Origin: Planctomycetaceae bacterium
Lineage (GTDB): Bacteria > Planctomycetota > Planctomycetia > Pirellulales > UBA1268
DNA: 38,527 nucleotides
NCBI GenBank assembly: GCA_005789975.1
Contig: SXWC01000169.1
Coordinates: 1 to 38,527 of the forward strand
Direction: 5' to 3'
The notes beneath the pieces are model-generated. The model did not search any database and had not been told where the DNA came from. It was given only the letters and a program-made list of their open reading frames with translations. Shown in pieces: positions 17,101-23,586 of this stretch (positions are counted from its first letter, which is position 1; each line of letters starts with the position of its first letter). Position numbers and translations under genes: made by a program.

Positions 17101-17338
17101 CAACCTCATGCTCCGGCCGATCATGGGGGAGGCCCAGACGCAGTTGCCCGCCATGAAACGGATGCTCGGCGGTGCCAGCGGGCAGTTCCTGCTCGTGCGG
17201 GTCGATGGCACGATCGCCGATCCCCTCACCTCGACGGAGGCGTTTCCGACGCTGGCGGCCGCCGTTCAACGGCTCCAGTCGCAGCGCCGGGGCGAGGGGC
17301 CGCTCGCCACGCGGCCGGCCGATCAGGCGCAGCGGTGA
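14168..17338 (+). CDS. AsmA-like envelope protein
   Basis: The 1056-residue product has one N-terminal transmembrane helix (about 13-30) and then a very long stretch of beta-rich repeats typical of the AsmA/TamB/YhdP group. Members of that group are thought to form bridges that move lipids between membranes. The C-terminal part (near residue 905 onward) is the AsmA-like C-terminal region: GRGQVRLSDADIYELPVMMSLLKIL, then SLVDFRIEG, ISLVGNGELDFDSNINLMLRP and FLLVRVDGTIADPL. The ATG at 14168 gives the membrane anchor; an in-frame ATG at 14033 adds 45 non-family residues. It heads a same-strand group with dapF and an acyltransferase-like gene, which fits an envelope role. The exact function is inferred only from the family. 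Confidence 0.83.
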   Translation: MKPLADLLWMLVRWTLPLSVAAVVVAVALGSNRIGEEVRRRIESRLQERFPGLTVRVGAASLVDGEGIVVRGVTFVDPTMPAEHRRLLVVDEVRVACSTTLQDLVAGEPKVTAVRLCRPVVHACRNADGSWSLSKLTRGGGGVLPVPVTIDDATLILEGAGLGARLTLRSIGVDLRPLAAGSGGTDTAIRGTVAADLFDRAGFDGKLSAGGVFTLAGHLQSLDISPRLQSLLPATAAVPEWLAGLRGRLDLEWRTSGTLDALDAASFAVAGELESGHFEHASLPFAVSDVSAKFTADRGGLACERLEARSGATLVRGSGRLAGWNQDADFDCLVESDRMLVGRHWEGLLPAKIATHWSKLLPAGEVDLRAHLVRRRGVVTPDVSLRCRNVSLTYYRFPYRVDRTVGTVTLKDDLLSMHLTGEAGGHPVHVEAAVATVAGGRGFVEVRGDGMRIDDALLAAMPPKSADIVRSLRGGGAFDFVFRHNRSPEFAGGFANSLGIRLTQCSMAYAGFPYPLGNVSGSISMDRGNWTIGEITGSNDTGVVRCTGTLERIGEDDGELKLHLAGTNVVLEKELRDALPSGMRRIWDDVAPRGNARFTAEVRHRVKARRTEVELEAEPQGDTVSIEPAWFPYRLERLRGRVQLKNGLLRFEDVRGAHARTTVSAEGVCRFTPDGGWHVSFERLSADRFRADHEVLQALPAGLGQAVAGVRLRGMLAVDGALEIYSTAPTIVAGPGGRSETVPGPAAAAWDMQIDVEQAALDVGLPLAHVHGGVRLRGQSDGRTWRTTGDVAIDSAMWNGVQMTAVRGPLMMDQTGAVFGSAAGGDSQAATRRLTARVADGTLTLDGSVAAGDAGGFTVTASLAEADLERLAGDLCGGAHHFKGRVHGGIEIRGSRAGRHSLTGRGQVRLSDADIYELPVMMSLLKILRVKSPDRKAFTSSLVDFRIEGPHAYLDTIELSGDAISLVGNGELDFDSNINLMLRPIMGEAQTQLPAMKRMLGGASGQFLLVRVDGTIADPLTSTEAFPTLAAAVQRLQSQRRGEGPLATRPADQAQR

Positions 17339-17435
17339 GACACTGGAGGCGGGGTAGACGGGGCCGGATTGGTAGAGTGGGCAGGACGCGCGACGCCACC
17401 GACCGGCGGCCGCGCATGAACCGAGGAAGCGACCG

Positions 17436-18305
17436 ATGAAGTTCGTGAAGATGCACGGTGCCGCCAACGATTACGTCTACGTCGACTGCTTCGTCGAACC
17501 GACGCCGTCCGATCCGGCCGCCGTGGCGGCGTTGGTCGCCGATCGACACCGCGGCGTGGGAGGCGACGGACTCGTGCTGGTGCTTCCCTCCGACAAGGCG
17601 ACGGCCCGGATGCGGATGTTCAACGCCGACGGCAGCGAGTCGGAGATGTGCGGCAACGGTGTGCGGTGCGTGGCTCATCTCGTGGTCTCGCGCGGGCGGG
17701 CTCCGGAGGGACCGGTGACGATCGAGACGGGCCGTGGCGTGCTCACGCTCGACGTCGTCCGCACGGGGCCGCGGACGTCGCAGGTGCGGGTCGACATGGG
17801 CGAACCGCTGCTCGACGCCGCCGACATCCCCGTGACGGGAGCCGGCACGGGCCGCGTGGTCGATGCGGCCTCGCCCGCGCTCGGCGGCGAAGAGCCTTGG
17901 TGGCGTGAGTGCGGCCTCGACCCGCGAATGACCTGCGTGTCGATGGGCAATCCCCACGTCGTGTTCTACTGCCGCGACGTCGATCGCGTGCCGCTTGAAT
18001 CGATCGGACCGCAGGTCGAGAAACACGGAATGTTCCCCCGACGGGTCAACGTGCACTTCGTCGAGGTCGTCTCCCCGCACCACGTCAGGATGCGGACCTG
18101 GGAGCGGGGCAGCGGGATCACGATGGCCTGCGGCACGGGCGCTTCGGCGGTCTGCGTCGCCGGCGTGCTCACCGGTCGGACCGATCGCGCGATCGCGGCC
18201 GACCTGCCGGGTGGCAGACTGGAACTGGAGTGGGCCTCCGGCGGCCACGTCTTCATGACGGGGCCTGCCGAGGAGGTCTTCGAAGGCACCTGGTGGAACG
18301 GTTGA
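17436..18305 (+). CDS. dapF: Diaminopimelate epimerase
   Basis: DapF interconverts LL- and meso-diaminopimelate, supplying lysine and the meso-DAP of peptidoglycan. The 289-residue product has both catalytic cysteines: Cys72 in MCGNGVRC and Cys232 in ACGTGAS. The N-terminal FVKMHGAANDYVYVD and RHRGVGGDGL are typical. The ATG at 17436 has a GAGGA ribosome site about 7 nt upstream. It follows the AsmA-like gene by 97 bp and precedes the acyltransferase-like gene by 37 bp. Its presence fits peptidoglycan synthesis in this organism, consistent with current views of planctomycetes. Confidence 0.97.
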   Translation: MKFVKMHGAANDYVYVDCFVEPTPSDPAAVAALVADRHRGVGGDGLVLVLPSDKATARMRMFNADGSESEMCGNGVRCVAHLVVSRGRAPEGPVTIETGRGVLTLDVVRTGPRTSQVRVDMGEPLLDAADIPVTGAGTGRVVDAASPALGGEEPWWRECGLDPRMTCVSMGNPHVVFYCRDVDRVPLESIGPQVEKHGMFPRRVNVHFVEVVSPHHVRMRTWERGSGITMACGTGASAVCVAGVLTGRTDRAIAADLPGGRLELEWASGGHVFMTGPAEEVFEGTWWNG

Positions 18306-18342
18306 CCGGCGGCCCGCCGAATCACAAGAAGGACAGAGATCA

Positions 18343-19179
18343 GTGAAGTTGAAATCCGCATTCGCGATCGGTGCCTGGTCGCTCGCATCGACCGCTGCCG
18401 TCCGGCAGTGGATGGGCACGCTCGACTACCAGGTCGTGTTCGGGGATCCCGAGGCCGACCCGGTGAATCCCGGCTACCGGGGCGCGAAGATCTATGTCTT
18501 CTGGCACGAAAACATCCTGATGCCGCTCTATCTCCGCGGCCACAGCAACATCTCGATGCTGCTGTCCCGGCACTGGGACGCCAACATCCTCGACCGGGTC
18601 GCCCGGATGATGGGATTCGGCGTCGTGCGGGGCAGCACGTCTCACGGCGGATCCTCGGCCCTGCGCGAACTCGCGGAGCGGGCGGCGGAGGGCAATCTCA
18701 CGATCACCCCCGATGGCCCCCGGGGACCGCGGCGACGCCTGGCGCCGGGATGCGTGTTTCTCGCGAGCACGCTCGGGATCCCGATCGTCGCCATGGGCAT
18801 GGGCTACGACCATCCCTGGCGGGTCGGCACATGGGACCGGTTCGCCATCCCCCGACCGTGGTCGAGGGCTCGGGGCGTCGTCAGCCGCGCGATCAGTGTG
18901 CCCCCCGATCTCGACCGGGACGGCATCGAACACCATCGGGCGGGCGTCGAGCGGCTCCTCACGCATCTCTCGAACGATGCCGAGGCCTGGGCCATGGACG
19001 GCACTCGTCGGGAAGGCCAGCGGCCGGTGCGGAAGGAGCCGTCGCGGGTGGCGGCCCGAATGGCGGCGTGCAAGGGGCCTGCCGGCGTGAGCCTCGATGC
19101 CGAACTGGAGCGGGTCGGGGTGTCCGCCGCGAAGGCCGGAGCATCGCCCGCTCCGCAGGCGGGCCGATCGGCGGCGTGA
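18343..19179 (+). CDS. DUF374/LPLAT-like acyltransferase
   Basis: The 278-residue product resembles the lysophospholipid/lipid A acyltransferase superfamily branch called DUF374. Visible motifs are FWHENILMP (53-61, the His-containing acceptor site), GSTSHGG (97-103) and TPDGPRGPRR (122-131). These proteins are thought to acylate lipid A-like or phospholipid substrates at the inner membrane; the substrate here is unproven. The N-terminal 20 residues are hydrophobic. The last 70 residues are Ala/Arg-rich and probably not part of the catalytic domain. The GTG at 18343 has AAGGA 10 nt upstream. It is probably co-transcribed with dapF. Confidence 0.85.
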   Translation: MKLKSAFAIGAWSLASTAAVRQWMGTLDYQVVFGDPEADPVNPGYRGAKIYVFWHENILMPLYLRGHSNISMLLSRHWDANILDRVARMMGFGVVRGSTSHGGSSALRELAERAAEGNLTITPDGPRGPRRRLAPGCVFLASTLGIPIVAMGMGYDHPWRVGTWDRFAIPRPWSRARGVVSRAISVPPDLDRDGIEHHRAGVERLLTHLSNDAEAWAMDGTRREGQRPVRKEPSRVAARMAACKGPAGVSLDAELERVGVSAAKAGASPAPQAGRSAA

Positions 19180-19310
19180 CCGGGCTCGCCGGATCCCGGC
19201 GCGGGCCCTGCGATTGTGAGAGCCCGAATGCCGGCGGGGAGAATGTGATCCCCTTCACCGCAGTGACGTGGGCCGAATCCTTGCCAGCGAAAAACCGGCC
19301 GGACAGGTCT

Positions 19311-20711
19311 CTACCGATCGCTGCGCGAGAGCCGCTCGAGCCGGCGCTCGAGCATGTCGAGCCAGGCCCTGACGAGCCCCACTCCGCGACGCAGCTCGCC
19401 GACTTCGGCTTCGGCCGGTGTCATGGGGCGACGGCTCGTCCGCGGGGCGGGGCCGGGCTCGAGCGCGGGGGCCGTCGTCGGCTGCATCGGGCCGTCACCG
19501 ACGAGCGCCTGTTCGAGCGGCTGATCCAGCGACTGCAGCACCACGTCGGCCCGCTTCTCGGTGCCACCCGGCAGAACGTAGTCGAGCGGCACGGGGCGGT
19601 CGATCGGGCCCGTGGCGACGAGTTGCGTGAGCTCCTGTGGCGAACGCACGGGGCGATTTCCGAGTTTCACGATCACGCTCCCAGGTGGAACTCCCGCCTT
19701 CGAGGCCGGCAGATCGCCCACCACGCCGATGACGTAGGCGCCCGCGGCCTCTGGAAGGCGAAACCGCGACTGGATGCCGGGATCGATCGGTACGGTGCGA
19801 ACGCCGAGAGCGGTACGGCCTCGCGGCGTGGCCTGTGAAGCAAGCTCGGCCGCGGGCAGGGCCGCGGTGGGGATGGCCGGCGCGACCGGCGTTGGCGGAG
19901 GCACGAAGGCCGGTGCCACGGTCTGCCGCTCGGCTGGCACGAACGCTGGGACCGGGCCGGCCACGGGCACTGAGGCCCTGGGGGAGAACGTGGGCTCCAC
20001 TCGGGGCTCCACTCGGGGCTCCACGAGAACCGAAGCGGTGGGGGCTGCGGCGGGCGGCGGCGGCACCACGACCACGGGCTGCTGCGGCGCGATTGGCGTC
20101 AGGGGCTGCTGTGTCGCGGTTCGTGATTCCCGGATTGATGATTCCAAGAGTGGTGACACGACAGGCCGGGGCGCGGCCACGAGCGGCACGTCCCCCACCT
20201 GATCGGCCCGCGCGACGGAGACGACGACCTTTTGTCCGGAGGCGATCGCCGTCATCGCCTGGGCCACTTCATCGGAGTTGCGAGGTGCGACGCCGTCGAT
20301 GGCCCGAAGTTCGTCACCGGTGCGGATTCCTGCCGCGGCGGCGGGGCTGTTCGGGGCCACCTCGACGATGGACCAGCGACCCGGCACCGCCGACTCGGCG
20401 ACCGCCATCCCCAGCCAACCGTTCGGCGCGCTGGCGGCGGCGGTGAGCGGCGTCATGGGGGGCGAAGCCGGGACCGCAGCCGCCGCAAAGGGCAGGGCGA
20501 TCGGCTCCCCGATCGAGATGTCGCCGGGCTCGAAACTCTTGGGCGGCCGCGGCGGCTCCTCCTCGGCCCGTGCCGACGAAAACCGAGGGCATGCCGTCAG
20601 CACCATCGTGCAGCCGACCCACGCGAACAGGCCTCGCGACAGCCACGTGACCCGACCGGCGACACCACGGTCGGGCCGAAAGCCGCTCGAGACTTCGCAG
20701 GCATCCAGCAT
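19311..20711 (-). CDS. Double-PDZ lipoprotein
   Basis: The 466-residue product has a hydrophobic export segment (GLFAWVGCTMVLTAC) ending in LTAC, a plausible lipobox with Cys41. PDZ domain 1 spans roughly residues 96-165 (GWLGMAVAE...VEVAPNSPAAAAGIRTGDELRAIDG). A Pro/Val-rich linker with a VEPR repeat follows. PDZ domain 2 spans about 300-395 (GVVGDLPASKAGVPPGSVIVKLGNRPV), and the C-terminus is a coiled coil (EVGELRRGV...LERRLERL). No protease domain is present, so it is probably a scaffold or regulator at the envelope. The ATG at 20711 leaves a rather long N-region before the hydrophobic segment, so the true start could be slightly downstream. The gene diverges from dnaA. Confidence 0.75.
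   Translation of the reverse strand: MLDACEVSSGFRPDRGVAGRVTWLSRGLFAWVGCTMVLTACPRFSSARAEEEPPRPPKSFEPGDISIGEPIALPFAAAAVPASPPMTPLTAAASAPNGWLGMAVAESAVPGRWSIVEVAPNSPAAAAGIRTGDELRAIDGVAPRNSDEVAQAMTAIASGQKVVVSVARADQVGDVPLVAAPRPVVSPLLESSIRESRTATQQPLTPIAPQQPVVVVPPPPAAAPTASVLVEPRVEPRVEPTFSPRASVPVAGPVPAFVPAERQTVAPAFVPPPTPVAPAIPTAALPAAELASQATPRGRTALGVRTVPIDPGIQSRFRLPEAAGAYVIGVVGDLPASKAGVPPGSVIVKLGNRPVRSPQELTQLVATGPIDRPVPLDYVLPGGTEKRADVVLQSLDQPLEQALVGDGPMQPTTAPALEPGPAPRTSRRPMTPAEAEVGELRRGVGLVRAWLDMLERRLERLSRSDR
19993..20024. repeat. 12-bp tandem repeat in the PDZ gene linker
   Basis: The unit GGCTCCACTCGG occurs twice in full (19993-20004 and 20005-20016), followed by a partial third copy. On the coding strand it encodes VEPR-VEPR-VEP in the Pro-rich linker. 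Because the unit is a multiple of three, copy-number change would keep the frame. Confidence 0.8.
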
Positions 20712-20740
20712 GAGAGTCGCTTCCGTTCGTGGACGTCGGG

Positions 20741-20782
20741 GAGACGTGACTGTCGAGACGTGTCTGTCGGGGCGACAGTATA
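20741..20782 (-). promoter_or_regulatory. PDZ-gene promoter region: direct repeat, inverted repeat and -10
   Basis: On the minus strand TATACT (20782-20777) is a good -10, without a recognisable -35. An inverted repeat CTGTCG-GGG-CGACAG (20764-20778) overlaps it. Two adjacent 14-bp direct repeats, GAGACGTGACTGTC (20741-20754) and GAGACGTGTCTGTC (20755-20768), differ at one base. The arrangement looks like protein-binding sites at the start of transcription. Confidence 0.45.
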
Positions 20783-21027
20783 AGGGATGCCGAGTGCACC
20801 GGGAGCCGTGGCCCGCATTCCCCTCGGGGCCCGGGAAATCATCTGTTTTTCTGTCCTTGGCCGGCGTGTCGGCGGGCTGCGACACGCGGTCGCAGCGGTC
20901 GTCGTCGCAAGGCACCACGTGCGCACGCCGCGAACGGCACGGTGAAACGATCGGTGGGCATCGGCCGGGCGACGGCGTCGCCGACGTTTCGCGTTTCGAA
21001 TCGAGGCCGGCGGTCGTTGTTTCCCTC

Positions 21028-21056
21028 GCGGTGCTGTCATGGTTTGACAGCACCGC
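21028..21056. promoter_or_regulatory. Putative operator: perfect 12-bp-arm inverted repeat
   Basis: GCGGTGCTGTCA (21028-21039) and TGACAGCACCGC (21045-21056) are exact reverse complements separated by 5 bp. The repeat covers the -35 hexamer of the dnaA promoter, so a bound dimer would be expected to block RNA polymerase. The binding protein is unknown. Confidence 0.7.
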
Positions 21057-21071
21057 ATGCACTCCTATACT
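21044..21071 (+). promoter_or_regulatory. dnaA promoter, near-consensus sigma70 type
   Basis: TTGACA (21044-21049) is a perfect -35 and TATACT (21066-21071) a 5-of-6 -10, with 16 bp between them. Transcription would start near 21078, giving a leader of about 85 nt to the ATG at 21163. It is the best promoter match I noticed in the window. Confidence 0.75.
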
Positions 21072-21084
21072 CGCGCCGCCGCTG

Positions 21085-21101
21085 CGATTCGCTGCGAATC
21101 G
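21085..21101 (+). other. Hairpin in the dnaA leader
   Basis: CGATTCG (21085-21091) and CGAATCG (21095-21101) pair around a 3-nt loop, a few bases after the predicted transcription start. It could stabilise the 5' end or be a second protein site. Confidence 0.4.
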
Positions 21102-21162
21102 GGTTGCGAACACAAGGATGGAATTTGCCGGAAACCGCGAGGATTCTGGCAGGGAAGGACCC

Positions 21163-22683
21163 ATGGGGAACGCACGAGACGTGGTCGAAGCCGCCGGATC
21201 GTACGACGGCGAAGCGACCGCGGCCCGTGTTCTGCGAGCCTTCCGTTCACGCATTGGGGACGACCGGTTCGCGGTCTGGTTTGGAGACGCGGTCCGGGTC
21301 GCGGTCGAGCCGAACGCAGGCGGCGGGCCGCGGGTGATCGTGACCGTCGGCAGTGGCTTCACCTACGACTGGTTGTGCCGCACATTCCACACGGAAATGG
21401 CCGCGGCGGCCCGAGATGCCTGCGGACCTTCCGCCGAAGTGGCCTGGGAACCGGCCGCGGTGGATGCCGCGGTGGTGTCGCCGCCCCAGCCGGCCGAGCC
21501 GGCGAAGTCCCCGCGGAGCCGGCCCACGAGCACCCGGAAAGACGGTCGGCCCACGGCCGCGTCGTCCGCCCCCCGGCCGCATCCGCCCTCCCAGGATCTC
21601 AGTGTCGTGGCCCGACAGCCGAGGGGCGTGGTGACGCCGGGCCGCCGGCCCGGTCTCCGCTTGGCCGACTTCATCGTCGGGCCGAGTAACCGCATGGCCT
21701 GCGGGGCCGTCGAGATGGCTCTGGCCCGTCCCGGCGAAATCTCCCCGCTCGTGATCCACGGCCCCAGCGGCGTGGGCAAGACGCACCTCCTCGAAGGCGC
21801 CTGCGAACGGGCCCGCGAACTTCAGCCGGGCGTCAATGCGGTGTGCCTGTCGGCCGAGCAGTTCACCACCGCCTTTCTGCAGGCTCTGCATGGTGGCGGC
21901 GGCCTCCCCGGCTTTCGCCGCACCTGTCGCAGCGCCGACCTGCTCGTGATCGACGACCTGCAGTTCTTCGTCGGCAAGAAGGCCACGATCCTCGAGTTAC
22001 AGCACACCCTCGATTTCCTGCAGCGGCAGGGGCGGCAGGTGATCCTCTGCTGCGACCGCGAACTCGATGCCCTGCCCGATCTCGGCCCCGACTTGTTGAC
22101 CCGTCTCCGCGGCGGAATGACCGCTCGGATCCTGCCCCCCGACTACGACGTCCGCCGGGGGATCGTGGCCTCGATCGCCGCGAAGCGGAGCCTGGCGGTG
22201 CCCGACGAGGTCGTGCAGTATGTCGCAACCCACATGACGCGGCACGCCCGCGAACTCTTCGGGGCCGTCAACCGCCTGGAGGCGACCAGCCAGATGCTCG
22301 GCCTGCCGATCGGGCCGGACATGGCGGTGGAGGCACTCGCCGACCTCGTGCGCTCCAGCGCCCGCAGCGTTCGGCTGGCCGACATCGAGCGGGCTGTCTG
22401 CAAGGCGTTTGGCATCGACAGCGGCAGCCTCCAGTCGGCGCGACGGGCCCGGACCACGAGCCATCCGCGGATGCTGGCGATGTTCCTCGCCCGGAAACAC
22501 ACCCACGCCCCGCTCGTCGAGATCGGCAGCTATTTCGGCCGTCGCAGCCATTCGACGGTCATCGCCGCACAGAAGGCGGTGGGCGAGTGGGTCGCCAAGG
22601 GGTCACAGATCGTGCTGGCCGATGCAGCCTGGGACGTCGAGGAAGCGATTCGCCGCGTCGAGGACGTGCTCCGCGCCGGCTGA
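21163..22683 (+). CDS. dnaA: Chromosomal replication initiator protein DnaA
   Basis: DnaA binds origin boxes and, as an ATP-bound oligomer, opens the origin. The 506-residue product has domain I (VLRAFRSRIGDDRFAVWF...FTYDWL), a Pro-rich linker, and an AAA+ domain with Walker A GPSGVGKTH (200-208) and Walker B LLVIDDLQFF. LLTRLRGGM retains the arginine finger position, and RELFGAVNRL corresponds to sensor II. Domain IV ends with FGRRSHSTVIAAQKAV, where the usual Asp of the DHTT recognition motif is Ser462. The ATG at 21163 is chosen for its AGGGA/AAGGA upstream; ATG 21118 would add 15 residues. No dnaN lies next to it; the next gene is convergent. Confidence 0.94.
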   Translation: MGNARDVVEAAGSYDGEATAARVLRAFRSRIGDDRFAVWFGDAVRVAVEPNAGGGPRVIVTVGSGFTYDWLCRTFHTEMAAAARDACGPSAEVAWEPAAVDAAVVSPPQPAEPAKSPRSRPTSTRKDGRPTAASSAPRPHPPSQDLSVVARQPRGVVTPGRRPGLRLADFIVGPSNRMACGAVEMALARPGEISPLVIHGPSGVGKTHLLEGACERARELQPGVNAVCLSAEQFTTAFLQALHGGGGLPGFRRTCRSADLLVIDDLQFFVGKKATILELQHTLDFLQRQGRQVILCCDRELDALPDLGPDLLTRLRGGMTARILPPDYDVRRGIVASIAAKRSLAVPDEVVQYVATHMTRHARELFGAVNRLEATSQMLGLPIGPDMAVEALADLVRSSARSVRLADIERAVCKAFGIDSGSLQSARRARTTSHPRMLAMFLARKHTHAPLVEIGSYFGRRSHSTVIAAQKAVGEWVAKGSQIVLADAAWDVEEAIRRVEDVLRAG

Positions 22684-22716
22684 CGCCCACTTTGCGTCAT
22701 CGCCAGGGGGGTGTGA

Positions 22717-23586
22717 TCACCGCGGTGTCGTGAGCGTCTCCTCGAGGCTCGCCTTGTAGCGAACGCTCGACTGCGGTCCGCCGAAGCCGACCACGCGACG
22801 GTCGATGCCCGTCCGTCGCGACACGATCCGCCCCCGGGCGATGTCGAAGCGGATCTCGCCGTCCCAGATCCGTTCGAGGAGCCGCGCCTCGAGCCGCGGG
22901 TCATCGACGGGCGTGAGCACCGTCGTATCGACCGCGATCGTGGCGATGCCGTCCCTGATCGCGTCGAGGCGGTAGCGAAGCCGGGTACGGACCGCCTTGC
23001 GGGGACCGTTGGGAACCTCGACGACCACCTCCTGGGGCACCGTCCACTCCGCACCGACCCCGACCGCCTCTTCAGGGAGCGGAACGATGACGAGATCACC
23101 GGTCGCCGCCGGAGGACACGGACGCAGTTCGTGCCGTTCGATCACGCGGCCATCGGTCGCGACCATCATCCGCACCAGCGGCACGCCGAGGCTGCGTGGC
23201 ACAAGTTCGTACCCCGGGGGCGGCTCTTCCGTGCCGGTGCTCGTCCAGCGAACTTCGCCCCGGTCGCTGGTTCGCGACGTCATCGTCACGTCGTTCACGG
23301 AGTGTTCGAGCGTGGCCCGGCCATCCGCCGCGACGTCGATCACCGTCCATGTCTTCGTCGAGTCGGTCATCGTCTCGACCGACTGGGTCGTGCCGTTCAT
23401 CGTGGTTTCCGTGAGGGCCCGATGGGCGACCTCGGTTGAGATCCGCTCGGCGGGTTCGAACCGGTAGCGGAGCAGCACCGGCTCATCGTCGGCCTGGCCG
23501 ACGCTCCAACCAAGGCAGAGCGTCAGGCAGGCCACGAGCAGGCACCGCGGCGCGAGCGGTGTCGGGCGGGCTTGGAATGCGATCAT
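22717..23586 (-). CDS. Secreted hypothetical protein coupled to nadK
   Basis: I do not recognise this family with confidence. The 289-residue product has a signal peptide (MIAFQARPTPLAPRCLLVACL..., probable cleavage after VGQA) and a beta-rich mature part. It opens LLRYRFEPAERISTEVAHR and repeatedly uses Thr/Val-rich strands such as SVETMTDSTKTWTV and RATLEHSVNDVTM. That pattern resembles DUF6263-like secreted proteins, but this is a guess. Its ATG overlaps the nadK stop as ATGA (23586-23583), so translation is probably coupled. It is the last gene of the xseA-to-nadK run and is convergent with dnaA. Confidence 0.7.
   Translation of the reverse strand: MIAFQARPTPLAPRCLLVACLTLCLGWSVGQADDEPVLLRYRFEPAERISTEVAHRALTETTMNGTTQSVETMTDSTKTWTVIDVAADGRATLEHSVNDVTMTSRTSDRGEVRWTSTGTEEPPPGYELVPRSLGVPLVRMMVATDGRVIERHELRPCPPAATGDLVIVPLPEEAVGVGAEWTVPQEVVVEVPNGPRKAVRTRLRYRLDAIRDGIATIAVDTTVLTPVDDPRLEARLLERIWDGEIRFDIARGRIVSRRTGIDRRVVGFGGPQSSVRYKASLEETLTTPR

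Larger units (their letters stand above)
20712..21162. other. 451-bp divergent control region between the PDZ gene and dnaA
   Basis: No gene is visible in this stretch. It contains a near-consensus dnaA promoter with an overlapping inverted repeat, a leader hairpin, and a -10-like element with direct and inverted repeats on the PDZ side. The half-site CTGTC or its complement GACAG recurs at 20750, 20764, 20774, 20851, 21034 and 21046. I found no TTATCCACA-like DnaA box and no long AT-rich tract, so it does not look like a replication origin. Confidence 0.65.

Noticed and set aside
14669..17467. 932-codon open frame on the minus strand opposite the AsmA-like gene
   Set aside because: Same reason: an antisense shadow of a high-GC gene with no recognisable domain.
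20712..21162. Replication origin next to dnaA
   Set aside because: No TTATCCACA-like boxes, no AT-rich unwinding tract, and no dnaN neighbour were seen; only promoter-like elements are present.
23450..23470. GGTTCGAACC-like sequence resembling a tRNA T-arm
   Set aside because: It lies inside the secreted hypothetical gene, and no acceptor, D-arm or anticodon stem can be built around it.
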